DNA from: Capniomyces stellatus
Lineage: Eukaryota > Kickxellomycota > Harpellomycetes > Harpellales > Legeriomycetaceae
Reading direction: 5' to 3'
Length of the DNA stretch: 64,000 nt
Assembly (NCBI GenBank): GCA_001661515.1
Contig: LUVW01000007.1
Span: forward strand, 144,478 to 208,477
A program made the position numbers and the translations under genes. Below the pieces are notes generated by a model. It saw only the letters and a program-made list of their open reading frames with translations. It did no database searches and was not told the DNA's origin. Of this stretch, positions 55,801-64,000 are shown piece after piece. The number at the start of each line of letters is the position of its first letter. Position 1 is the stretch's first letter.

Positions 55801-57320
55801 CAAACGAAATCGTTAGACTGGTTGAGCAGGGTGTTGAGGTATCTCTGCGGTCTTTGCTCAATAAGGACAGGTTTTCAGTGCAGGAGGAAATTGGTGAAAT
55901 GAAAAAGAAGATTGAGCAGATAATAGAGCTGCAAGCCACAAATGGATTGGCCAATTTACAGCACAAGTCTGGTAACAACTTTGGCGGTTTTGGACAGCAG
56001 ATTTCACATAGCCAGAGCGAAAATAGCAGCCACAACATCAGGATTGATCAAGGCACACAAACCAACCAAAGTAATCTAGAGCTAAAGAACAGTCTAAACA
56101 ACCTGCATCACAACACCAACCAATCAATCCACTCTCTATCAGTTGGCGAATCTAGCATGACTGCTGTTGCCAACCAGATCGAACAGGTGTTGGAGATGTA
56201 CCGATTAGAGCTGCTAAAGCTAATTGAGCATCAAGACCACAAGCCCAAAAAACAGCGTGAAGGCGAGAAGGCTTATCAGCGACAACAGCAGCAGCTTCAA
56301 CAGCAGGAGCGACAGCCCATAAACCTGCAAAGCTTAAAACAGAACTACAAGTATACCATGTACGCTGAAAAGTCAAAGACTAAAAATAGAACGGAAAAGT
56401 TTGGAACCAAGGGTCGCGATACTGATGACGAAAATAGCAGCAGTAATGGCAGCGACAGTGGTGTTGGTAACAGCTTTAGTTATAGCTATGGAAATAATGG
56501 CCGCGGAAGCGGCTATAACATTCGTATAGATGACGTTTCTGATTACACCCCACAGGATGGTTACAATGCAGAAAAGGACAATGCTAGTCTTGTTGGCTAT
56601 TTGAACAAAACCAAACCCTCAAGTAAGCACCAGGTAGACTACAAACACCGGGCTGACAAAATAGTAAATGGGAATCTGTCCAGCAAGCCAAACATCCACA
56701 AAAGCGATGGGGGTGCAGGAAACGGTGGCAAAGCGGCAAGAGGCAAGGGGCGCAACAGAATACAAGACCTGGATGGCCGGTTTCAATCATGGTTTATTCA
56801 AAGCGATCCCAGTTTAAGCCCAATGGACCACTATTACGATAGCAAACACCAAGACTTTGACAATACGGATTACCAATCCGACATGTCAAACCAGACTATC
56901 ACAAGCTACCCTCAGAACAAAAACGGTGGCTATTCAGAACATAAACCCCACCACAACAAAGGCATTAGAAACAGGTATTACCACTACGGTGAAAATGAAG
57001 ACATGGATGTAAATTTAAACAGGAGGAACCGTGTTGGCAGCACCAAGCTGCCCAAAAGCAACAAGTCAACAGTCTCAAAAAAACCAAGCAAACTAGGCAA
57101 AAACAAGAAGCTGGCTGCACAAATGGTAATTGATCTCCTGTTTAGCGAGCTGGAGTTGCTCAAAGAACAGTACAAAAACAAAAGCTTAAAATTGGAAAAG
57201 CTGGATCCTAGCATTCGGTCAGATAACCTCAAACGAAGAGTGTTTTCTGACGAGCTCAGGGCTCTGAGTGGACTTATCGATATCAAGTGCGAAGAGATCG
57301 CTGTTCTAAGCCATCTGTAA
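52857..57320 (+). CDS. Large low-complexity protein with a C-terminal Cep57-type microtubule-binding domain
   Basis: A single exon of 1487 residues. Most of the protein (about 1-980) is Asn/Ser/Gly/Asp-rich and probably disordered. It includes degenerate GNDDGNDDGN-like repeats (about 680-705) and a short Gly/Ala run (about 470-485). A central part (about 985-1040) contains helices with heptad spacing, such as EEIGEMKKKIEQIIELQ. The last 70 residues match the Cep57/Ppc89 C-terminal domain as remembered: MVIDLLFSELELLKEQYKNK, then KLEKLDPS, then LSGLIDIKCEEIAVL. In animals and fission yeast this domain binds microtubules or anchors proteins at the centrosome or spindle pole body. A structural spindle-pole role is therefore likely, inferred from this domain only. 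Confidence 0.8.
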   Translation: MMQESNVRMNSKDFEYSSRANQPHSNIRVELDKNQVDEMDKEFEHFKLNNGRSQNENNARNMNNSKDMLGNSSLDRYLDDEAVNFKEKILSRNSLVEEVNKSGVSTSSGYGNLDFTSSNVTDREYSTVEREYIKSKRVRSTNNHGGSSNVNGIINGNNNFGTLEMKSGLNKASHSDPEFKLPKHPFDNFNLSEGEGNQHNDAPKNIQQSSDSPGARINDFSYVFKNGKNTSRNKGQVGDILNPKSQMFAVSESSFKYDQISEPTSFPNPENRLRGQQRVETISSGLSDIMSKKSNDEINTGMDASDYQAEIVDVGGRKMEQESRMSYFEKIKAQFHNSRFQKEYSVPRSIEEAYENTEMSIFTSVSDESRYAGLLDNMKYANVGAPASLLGSFLDDSERNAQLMNIKIFGEKSKENMNLGMEIGKEGNLDMSANYGLGNLRSRSRSSRMLDFGDSNIQNMYESYENKRAMVGAGTGAESGAGAGEGVERGASSRDLGVDKGKDLISELDKEYNNTGSFQGPRESEVEMAVDNLTFIKNSHENSINEELNKFSLEEFDDVEISELENNSGNANRFPGNMPKKQVRYSSIPFYVEPNTTADLPGIDQTPSDNPYDFQSDSDMVELNYFGSQNRNTNDNLDYSYNSKQNQQHSGNHNFTHYHGHDRNQSQSTVGNRNEKGYGNDGNGDGNDDGNDDGNDEGNDDDFENQSIPKTPSSMQALRSKAESDYYSRNFGASKDSLGSFGVSSVFDVSNNNTPKNVKASQGDEYCIGESGGSNFRNRAKNPLFDTPGGYPTLDGKSIPAYYNHVMTKKDKRVSGKSVFSNVELVDNKNDIDLGDLGSFVSKDLIGSAISTPLLKLDRNGNINQNLDLGTKQNDSAKDVRIHKGNTSDVQTQTDGRSRIDSGGYQNDYTQNETQATAWTNKPYAPVYNPSPIRFPSVAARHGHPLPQIPAKKKPATGTPTDHKSKNEPLSKAGGKAGIEAANEIVRLVEQGVEVSLRSLLNKDRFSVQEEIGEMKKKIEQIIELQATNGLANLQHKSGNNFGGFGQQISHSQSENSSHNIRIDQGTQTNQSNLELKNSLNNLHHNTNQSIHSLSVGESSMTAVANQIEQVLEMYRLELLKLIEHQDHKPKKQREGEKAYQRQQQQLQQQERQPINLQSLKQNYKYTMYAEKSKTKNRTEKFGTKGRDTDDENSSSNGSDSGVGNSFSYSYGNNGRGSGYNIRIDDVSDYTPQDGYNAEKDNASLVGYLNKTKPSSKHQVDYKHRADKIVNGNLSSKPNIHKSDGGAGNGGKAARGKGRNRIQDLDGRFQSWFIQSDPSLSPMDHYYDSKHQDFDNTDYQSDMSNQTITSYPQNKNGGYSEHKPHHNKGIRNRYYHYGENEDMDVNLNRRNRVGSTKLPKSNKSTVSKKPSKLGKNKKLAAQMVIDLLFSELELLKEQYKNKSLKLEKLDPSIRSDNLKRRVFSDELRALSGLIDIKCEEIAVLSHL

Positions 57321-57704
57321 TTTACCCTATTCTTTATTATCTCAAGCGGTCGTTTTTTTTTTGTCGCTTTATTACCATACTGCCTTATTTATACTTGTAC
57401 ATGTGCCATTTATCTATCCACATTTTTATCCTGGCTTTGGTTTTTACCATTGGTTATTATTTCGTTGTTTCTTTTTAACTCCAAATACAGAATATTTCAT
57501 AAATAAACTCTCGCATATAAACCGCGTTGATGATTGCAGTAGCAATTTAGCATGTTCAGATATTGCACTGATCAAAACCCGCTTTATTTTTGAAAAAACA
57601 AATAATTAAAGTTAAAAGTATTGGCCAAGCACTTTTCATTTCCCGTACTCTTTATTTCCCGTACTTTTCTTTCTCTTTCTCTTTCTCTTTCTCTCTTTTT
57701 TTTT
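57321..57704. repeat. Convergent spacer with CTTTCT-type repeat
   Basis: The 3' flanks of the Cep57-domain gene and SDS22. A pyrimidine tract built of TTTCTC hexamers lies at about 57666-57706 and ends in T12 directly at the SDS22 stop codon. No gene was seen. Confidence 0.7.
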
Positions 57705-59399
57705 TTACTCGCGCACGTACGTTGCATCAATCTGTTTGAGTTGAGGAAGCGCGAGTTTTAACTTCAATCGATACTGCCCCATGTTTTCCCTTTGTACTGG
57801 GTTGTGCTCAAAATACACCGTCTTTAGCTTTGTTAGCCCCTTTAGCTCGCTCTCGATTTCTTTAAATGAATTAATCCCATTTGAGCTAGCCCAAAGTTCC
57901 TCTAGCTCGCTTTGATGCCTAAGATTTTCAAACTTTGTGATTCGGTTCTTTGTAATGTCCAAAACAGTCAATCTCTTGTTGTTTTCCAATCCCTCGATTT
58001 TCAGAATTCCATTCTCGCTTATATATAGCTCCTCCAGATTTTCTAGCTTTTCTAGGTTCTCGATTTTAACTATTCTATTTCCCTGGATTCCTAGTATTCG
58101 AAGCTTAGCCAGCTTTTCTAGATTCTCCAGCTTCTTGATCTTATTCTTGCCCAAATACAGCTCCTCTAAATTCACAAAACTATCTAAATTCTCTATCGTC
58201 TCAATCCTGTTAGACCCAAGCTCCAGGATCTTCAGGTTTACCAACGAATCGATGTTCTTGATATTTCGTATCTTGTTACTTATTAGATACAACGATTCTA
58301 GTTTGACCAACATTTCTATGTTCTGTATCCTCCTAACATTGTTATAGGATAAGTCCAAAAACCTAACAGTATAGAAAATTTCACAACATATACCAGTTAG
58401 TTTAAATATCCGTAAGAGAGTTAATTAAAGCTAGCACGCTCCTCCCACCAGTGCCCTTAATTCTTGGTTGCTATGTCATTTTGTATTATTAAATACACGT
58501 TATCCCAGTATTGAGTTCCATGATCTTACTTTAGATTCGTTAAACTCTCCAGCCCTTCTATCTTTCTAAGCCTGTTATCGTACAAGTCAAGCTCCTCTAT
58601 CCAGCTAACTTCCTCTAGCCCTTCGATCTTTGTTATAAAATTTTGCCTAAAGCAAAGTTCCTATTCAATTACAAATCGTCATTTCAATCTCAATCTCGAT
58701 CACTTTTATTGTTTTTAGCTCTATATATCCTTTTTTTTTTTTTTTTGGTAATTTCCTGTTGATTACCTTTAAATTTTTGAATCTCCCCAAGTTTAAACCT
58801 GTCATTCCTCTCAATCTCACTTGTATCAGATCAAGCGACTTTATCCATGAAATGAAATATGATACAGTACACACAAGACAGACCAAGTCATATTTTAGTA
58901 AAATCTAAGGTTTCTTTAAGCATATATGCCCAAGCTTTATTGAGCATACTCGATTCCGCCACATTTATTCCAACCCTCTTCATTCATAGTAAGCACATCT
59001 CTTACATCTGTTTCGAAGTCGTAATCATTTAATGAATCTACATTTCGTATTTGCTCAAAAGCTGTGAATAATAAACACGCCCAAAACTGCTGCAATATAA
59101 ACTATGGCTCCGTACCGCAGCTGCCATTGTGCATCTCACAATGTTTTTTTTATGTACTTGTATTTCAGCCAAGCTTTTGCCGTTTTTAAAAAAAAAATTC
59201 CAATTATCGCATTACCTTTTCCAAATATTTCGTAGCCTGTTCCCTCTTCTATATTTTCATCATTAGTATCATTTTCTGCCTCATCATCCTCTTCTTCCTC
59301 GTGCTCGCTTTCTACAACAACTTCAACACATTTTACTTTTGGCTGCTCTTTGTTTGTGTTTTCGTTCTCCGACAACTTTATTTCGTCTAATTCGTCCAT
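57705..59399 (-). CDS. SDS22: Protein phosphatase 1 regulatory subunit Sds22 (leucine-rich repeats)
   Basis: Sds22 binds PP1 and directs it in mitosis and in PP1 maturation. Five exons are inferred: 59399-59216, 59061-59006, 58838-58767, 58660-58530 and 58362-57705, with GT-AG introns of 154, 167, 106 and 167 bp, giving 366 residues (human about 360). The N-terminus is strongly acidic (EEEEDDEAENDTND). It is followed by about 11 SDS22-type 22-residue repeats, such as LCFRQNFITKIEGLEEV, LDLYDNRLRKIEGLESL and LYLGKNKIKKLENLEKL. The LRR cap ends with NPVQRENMGQYRLKLKLALP and QIDATYV. A TACTAAAA branch site is visible in intron 2. Exons 2 and 3 are short (56 and 72 bases), and their borders are the least certain part. 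Confidence 0.92.
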
Positions 59400-59974
59400 G
59401 TTATGCGTTGTGTTGTGTTGAATAACAGATCTGTAGAATTCCTTTGTGCGCTATTTATTTGCTTTTTGGTATCCAAGTATTTTTCAGCTATTTCCAAATA
59501 TCGATAGCTGGTTCTGTCAGACTTAATATTCGATTGTCAAAGTATTTAAAGAGAGATTTAGTTATGCAACTCGGAATCGAAATGCCACTTCACTTTTTCC
59601 GTTTTGAAGTCAAAAGTTAGGTCCATTTGGATCTTTACAAAACCACATTTTAGCCACCTAATTAATTATTAATCGTTTCTCAATTTCTTTTAGATTCAAT
59701 TGGGTTTGTTGCTGGGAATGAAAAAAAAACTGACGAGTAAAGAAATCACAATGTAATTTTGTTTGACCAATTAGCTATTTAGGCAATTGATTGCTGCTTG
59801 TAAATTTTGGTTTTCTTTATAAAATGAAAAAAAGCTACTCAAATTAATCGTTATATACTTGTTGTATTTGTGCTTTTTATTTTTTGAAATTGATTTGAGG
59901 CTTAACTCGTTCTTCTTTAGATTTATGTTTTAGAAAAACATTGGGTTTTAAATCCGCCATACTTTGCCAATACC
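59400..59974. promoter_or_regulatory. Divergent promoter region of SDS22 and the YbaK-domain gene
   Basis: 575 bp between two divergent start codons. AT-rich. No TATA box or recognised factor site stands out. Confidence 0.45.
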
Positions 59975-60736
59975 ATGGTCGAAATCGTAGCAGCAACAGC
60001 AGCAGCAGAAACCGAGGCAGAAACCAATCATTCTAATATTCTGCAGTTGTCAAAAGAGTTGTCGAAGGTATACTCTGCTCCCGAGATTGAAGAGCAATAC
60101 TTGAATCGATTTATTCAAAACTGCACAAAAGATGCAAAGCTAAAGCAGAGTTTTGATGGTCAGAAGGAAGAGGAATGGCCAGCAGTTGTAATTAGGGTGC
60201 TTGATCACATAAATAGCCTGGGAATTCGAGAGATTTCACGATTTGTTAAGGTAGAACCCGATTACTACTCGTGGCCTTTAGAAATGCGTGCCCAAAGGGT
60301 CAACGCGCCAAGTACAAGCCACATGTGTAAAAGCGTGATAATGGAAAATAAAAGATGGAAAGAGGAGTTCAGTAACGACATCAACAATTTTAAAATGGTT
60401 TGCATATTTGTGCAGTACGAGGCTTCAATTGACACGTCGAAGCTAACAGATTTTATCAGAAGCTTTCAACCCAACCCCAAGTCTCGGAAAAACTATAACT
60501 TTAGGCTTGTTGATCCTGAGAGATCCGAGTCACTGACGGGATATAGTAAAAACGGCGTTACTCCTTTTGGGATTACTACTCCGATACCTATCATTATGAG
60601 TCAGGCTATAATAAATCTCAAACCACCGGTTTTTTGCCTTGGTGCTGGACATGTTGACTGGAAGCTTGTGATGCCTATAAGCGGGTTTATGAAAACTATG
60701 GACTGCATAGTAGGAGACATATCCAACCCTGTTTAA
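59975..60736 (+). CDS. YbaK/ProX-type aminoacyl-tRNA deacylase-domain protein
   Basis: The domain hydrolyses mischarged aminoacyl-tRNAs in bacteria (YbaK, ProX) and also occurs as an insertion in prolyl-tRNA synthetase. A single exon of 253 residues. A short Ala/Glu-rich and helical N-terminus precedes the domain (about 85-250). The domain contains CKSVIMENKRW (lysine typical of the family), DFIRSF, GVTPFGI and the end block LGAGHVDWKLVMPISGFMK. Absence of a synthetase domain makes it a stand-alone form, as in several fungal proteomes. It likely acts in translation quality control, but its tRNA target is unknown. The frame is open a little upstream without an ATG, so the start at 59975 is preferred. 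Confidence 0.85.
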   Translation: MVEIVAATAAAETEAETNHSNILQLSKELSKVYSAPEIEEQYLNRFIQNCTKDAKLKQSFDGQKEEEWPAVVIRVLDHINSLGIREISRFVKVEPDYYSWPLEMRAQRVNAPSTSHMCKSVIMENKRWKEEFSNDINNFKMVCIFVQYEASIDTSKLTDFIRSFQPNPKSRKNYNFRLVDPERSESLTGYSKNGVTPFGITTPIPIIMSQAIINLKPPVFCLGAGHVDWKLVMPISGFMKTMDCIVGDISNPV

Positions 60737-61251
60737 CATAACGTACCACCAAAGCATGTGTATCGCCTTCGATTTTTTTCCCTTCCTTTTCAGCAGACTT
60801 TGTTTATAGCTTGGAGTTTTTATTTTGTCTAGCCTGAAGCTTTAAACTTGTCATTAAATTGTATGACTTTGGCATTAAATTTTGCTAAATCCTCAACACA
60901 CTTGGCTCTGATGGTGCACTATATTTGGTTTCAAGTAGTGTCAACATTGTCCAAACTAATTAGAATAAAATCAAAAACCAAAAACACCCTTCGAGCTTCG
61001 GGTTCCATATATCAATGTATTTGGAATTACAATGTACCCGTTAGTCAAGTATACCGACAGAGCGACATATAAAATTACCATATATATGTTAGTGTTAAAG
61101 TTTCGAGATACTGTGCTTATTAGTCGTTTTCATTAAAAGATAAATCAAAATAGGGAATTGGTATAAACTAAAAAAGCGAGAATAAAGTTATAGTGATGTA
61201 GTAAGGATATTTGATCTAATGAAAATGATTGTCAAGGCTGCAAACTATGCA
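60737..61251. other. Spacer between convergent genes
   Basis: The 3' flanks of the YbaK-domain gene and the uS7m gene. No gene, RNA or repeat was recognised. Confidence 0.5.
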
Positions 61252-61869
61252 TCATCTTCGAGCGCCTGTAACTAATTGTGCTCTATTCGCCAGTACCGTT
61301 TTGTGGAGGTTCAGCTTATTCTGCAGGGCGTTGCTAGTGCCGTTGATGACAGCAAGAATCTCTGCACTTAATCTCAAGTGGAACTTTCGTTGTCCTCTCT
61401 TTTCTGCTTCATTGAGTATCCATAGAAACGCTTGGCGTCGTCTTTGCCGTATATTTAAAGGTTTTGGGACTTGCACGTTCTTTGATCCTTTTCTGCTTGT
61501 AAATGTTGTCATTAAAGGCGATGCTAATATTATTGCATCTGACAGCACTCGGTACGGATCTGAATTTGTTGCCTTTTTAATTTCCAACATGGTATCGCTG
61601 ATCTGTCGTTGAGCTCTAGATTTTTTTCCATCACGCATAATCGTGTTCACTAATTGTGAAAGAAGAGGATCATCTCGCAATAGGATTCTTTTTTCTAGGG
61701 GCACTGTGGAAGTTATTCCTATTGATCCCACTTCTATTTGGACGGATTTTTCAGCCTCCTTTAACTTTTCTCTCTGTGATTGTGTTACATATCTCTGTAT
61801 TGTTGTTTTTGGTGTCTGTATAGTTGGTCTAATCAATTTAGGAATCTGATTAAAGATTGATTTAAACAT
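61252..61869 (-). CDS. RSM7: Mitochondrial small ribosomal subunit protein uS7m
   Basis: Binds the 3' domain of mitochondrial small-subunit rRNA and nucleates head assembly. A single exon of 205 residues. The N-terminus (about 1-35) is basic with a Phe/Ile-rich start (MFKSIFNQIPKLIRP), fitting a mitochondrial presequence. The S7 fold is recognisable from LVNTIMRDGKKSRAQR, NIRQRRRQAFLWILNEA and LRLSAEILAVINGTSNALQN to the C-terminal arginines. The length suits a fungal mitochondrial S7. The ATG at 61867-61869 is the only sensible start. Confidence 0.94.
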   Translation of the reverse strand: MFKSIFNQIPKLIRPTIQTPKTTIQRYVTQSQREKLKEAEKSVQIEVGSIGITSTVPLEKRILLRDDPLLSQLVNTIMRDGKKSRAQRQISDTMLEIKKATNSDPYRVLSDAIILASPLMTTFTSRKGSKNVQVPKPLNIRQRRRQAFLWILNEAEKRGQRKFHLRLSAEILAVINGTSNALQNKLNLHKTVLANRAQLVTGARR

Positions 61870-62777
61870 TTTGGTTTTTTACTTTTCTCTAATTGCTTTT
61901 ACTCGCAATAAAAAAAACAACTGTATATTTAAGAGAAAAAAAAACATATATCGATCAGAACATATAATAAAGTCGATAAATATTAATAAATAATATGGTG
62001 CAAATGTTTGACTCTGTTGTTTTTCTTAATCAAAAAAAAATCGCTTCAGTCGTAAAACATAAAAAAAAAAATTGCTTTATCTGAAAGGTTAATTAATTTT
62101 TGCTTTTTTTACAATCTATTCTATCCTCCCAAAGTTAGAGAAACCCCCCCAGAAGGCGGTCAATTCGACTTTACTCTGCTATTGGGGCTTCTTAATTGGC
62201 GAATTTGGTGATCCATTTAACTATCTTTAAATTAAAATTACAAACGGCAATTGGTCTAAACGTTCAAATCAAAAATTCTAGTCGATTTTAAATGATTCTT
62301 GACTCACGCTGTGCAAAACCACTTTGTAGCAGTTGGACTTTAATGTGCCTTGACTAACTACACTTAACCGTAGTGTATTTGAATCTACTGCGATTTGATT
62401 GCGCGTTATTAGTGTAGCTGTTGGTCTAACAAATATCAAAATCTAAAACTGAATAGATATATTTTTTGCTAAGATCGGAACGGAGTAGATTAGATAAAGC
62501 ATTTTCGAAACCGCAATTATATCTTTTTAGGTAATGGTGATAGCCTCTGTTAAGCATACAAGTATATCAGCTTTGGCGATGTTGGTACAAGATTTTGTGT
62601 ATTTGGTACTGAATATATATATATATATAATGTATGATCTGTGTCACTTTTTCAAAAAGGTGGAAATTAACTAAATAAATTAAACATAACAACTAGAGTA
62701 AAATACCTCTTATAATAAATTGCATCAAACACTATGTTTATATGGCCTGTGGCTTGTGGCAAAAATTGGTTACACAT
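61870..62777. other. AT-rich spacer, no gene recognised
   Basis: Contains the uS7m promoter and the CAP-protein 3' flank. An (AT)n run lies at about 62612-62628. A 46-codon plus-strand frame near 62534 is judged chance. Confidence 0.45.
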
Positions 62778-63425
62778 TCAACATCTTGCTCTATACCGCT
62801 TGTGCTTGGATATTGACATTATGTTTACAAAGTCTTGGGTCCAAAATCTACCATTGTAGCCCACGCCGATAGCGTTGTGGTCTGGATTCAGCATGTTTGC
62901 GTTGTGACCAGGCGAGTTCTTCCATCCACTAAGTACTAAGCTCACTGTTGGTGGATAAAGTGCTACGTTTTCACCTATGCTTGACCAAAACACCTGGGCT
63001 TTAGTCAGTCGCTCGCCCAAAGAGCCATTGGGATCAGAGTGTGTCATTAAACGGGCATCAGCCATGTAATCCGAGTGGGCTTGCGCTATGTATTGTACTT
63101 CTGGAACAATCAGTAACGGTTTTAGTCCTTTGCTCACCCTGTACTTGTTTGTTTCACATACCAGTTCGTTGGCTATAGAAGAAATAGAAAACCTTTTTTC
63201 TAGGACCTTGTTGGTTTCTGTGTTCCTTGGGTTGAGCAAGCGTATTTGTGTGGAATTCGCTTTTTGTGTGCCAACTATACCATTGCTTGTCAAATTGGCC
63301 TGATCAGCAACATCAGCCTCATCGTGTCCTTGTGATCCAAGTGGCTCAAACAATGAGACGCTGGCAGAATATGCTGGTAGCACAAGTGCCAAAAACAGTC
63401 CGATGGTTCTAAGATTGATGATCAT
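62778..63425 (-). CDS. Secreted CAP/SCP (PR-1-like) domain protein with a Kex2-type propeptide
   Basis: Secreted CAP proteins bind sterols or act outside the cell. A single exon of 215 residues. Residues 1-20 form a signal peptide (hydrophobic core TIGLFLALVLPA). A polar pro-region follows up to VLEKR (about residues 74-78), a Kex2-like dibasic site. The mature CAP domain starts at FSISSIANELVCETNKYR. It keeps AHSDYMAD, SIGENVA and SPGHNANML, with the two histidines and glutamates of the CAP cavity, plus the strand VGYNGRFWTQDFV. The end is short and basic with a final Cys that may pair with the Cys near the domain start. Confidence 0.94.
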   Translation of the reverse strand: MIINLRTIGLFLALVLPAYSASVSLFEPLGSQGHDEADVADQANLTSNGIVGTQKANSTQIRLLNPRNTETNKVLEKRFSISSIANELVCETNKYRVSKGLKPLLIVPEVQYIAQAHSDYMADARLMTHSDPNGSLGERLTKAQVFWSSIGENVALYPPTVSLVLSGWKNSPGHNANMLNPDHNAIGVGYNGRFWTQDFVNIMSISKHKRYRARC

Positions 63426-64000
63426 AATTTTATGATTTTGAAAATTCAGCTTTCAATAAAAACGGAACTAGGAATAAAAGAAAAGACAGAACTAAAGCAA
63501 AACGTGTAAATATGTATTTTTTACTATGAAATAGACTATACACAACTATATTTTATGTTTGTTTTGTTTATATTATCACAACCCACAACCAAGGGTTTCC
63601 ATTTTTTTCTTTTTTTCTTTTTTTTCTTCAAAGAAATCAGAAAAGTGAAAAAAAAATATTTGAAAAGGGTATAGATTGGAAATATATTAGACATGTATCT
63701 TTTAAAAGTTGATGCCTCAACGTATATGGATGTATCTACGGAACATTACAAATAGCCTTCAATAACTACCACTTTGGTGTTGATTAAAGTGTCTTGATTA
63801 TATAAAAAGTTATAACTCAAATTCTAAAATGACGGGCTCTATTCAATTATAATTGCTTTTGTGTACAAGCTTTTAAAATTGAAAACCAAAGTGTTACAAG
63901 TTTGAGTTTTTGAGAGGTCAAGCCAAAACAATCAAAGGGTCAAGAACGGCAAGATTTTTCAAACATTGCCAATCCGCCAACATCGGTTAGGAAATTAATT
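63426..64000. other. Upstream region of the CAP-protein gene at the window edge
   Basis: AT-rich sequence with T-rich tracts near 63601-63630. No gene was recognised before the window ends. Confidence 0.45.

Noticed and set aside
58918..59399. A separate two-exon small gene ending in IEYAQ before SDS22
   Set aside because: The GTAAGA donor inside the second exon, a TACTAAAA branch site and the in-phase third exon fit better as the 5' part of SDS22, giving the expected length and acidic N-terminus.
1..64000. Transposons, CRISPR arrays, rRNA genes, secondary-metabolite or defence clusters
   Set aside because: No transposase, integrase, long terminal repeat, direct-repeat array or rRNA segment was seen on either strand. 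The genes are ordinary eukaryotic housekeeping and endomembrane genes.

Overview
The window reads as nuclear DNA of a fungus. Several genes belong to fungal or fungus-typical families: PAM17, a KRE2/KTR-type mannosyltransferase, recyclin-1, SEY1, HSP104 and biosynthetic threonine deaminase. Others are shared mainly with animals and with fungi outside the yeasts: a LAMTOR5-like Ragulator subunit, an NDUFAF4-like complex I assembly factor and a Cep57-type spindle pole protein. I infer an early-diverging (zygomycete-grade) fungus, but the species cannot be named from sequence alone. The DNA is AT-rich. Genes are separated by 0.3-2.3 kb of AT-rich spacer. Introns are mostly 100-260 bp with GTAAGN-like donors, and branch sites resembling TACTAA are visible in several. 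No transposon, CRISPR array, rRNA or prophage was seen.

Layout. 1-10.6 kb: an intron-bearing tRNA-Tyr; NBP35 (cytosolic Fe-S scaffold) converging on PAM17 (mitochondrial import); an NDUFAF4-like gene diverging from PAM17; a GT15 mannosyltransferase; an uncertain small multi-exon gene; and a four-exon LAMTOR5-like gene with no long ORF. 11.7-17.5 kb: a convergent pair of universal stress protein genes and a Sec14-like lipid-transfer gene. 19.7-24.5 kb: SEY1 (ER fusion GTPase) converging on a membrane acyltransferase, with a sequencing gap inside a C tract between them. 26.7-34.8 kb: a five-exon recyclin-1 gene and ILV1. 35.1-42.5 kb: tRNA-Gln, a propionyl/acetyl-CoA synthetase and RPA135 (RNA polymerase I). 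43.9-47.2 kb: HSP104 with a well-formed heat-shock-element array upstream. 49-57.3 kb: a polyproline protein of MTFR-like architecture and a 1487-residue protein ending in a Cep57-type microtubule-binding domain. 57.7-63.4 kb: SDS22 (five exons), a YbaK-domain protein, mitochondrial uS7 and a secreted CAP-domain protein.

There is no operon logic. Genes are independent, with a mild excess of mitochondrial functions (PAM17, NDUFAF4-like, RSM7, ILV1) and of endomembrane functions (SEY1, acyltransferase, recyclin, Sec14-like, LAMTOR5-like). The best candidates for a second look are the hidden LAMTOR5-like gene, the apparent frameshift in the NDUFAF4-like gene, the probable GC-AG intron of PAM17, the HSE array of HSP104 and the MTFR-like gene. 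I found no convincing new multi-gene system. All exon boundaries were inferred by hand from splice signals, reading phase and remembered family sequences.
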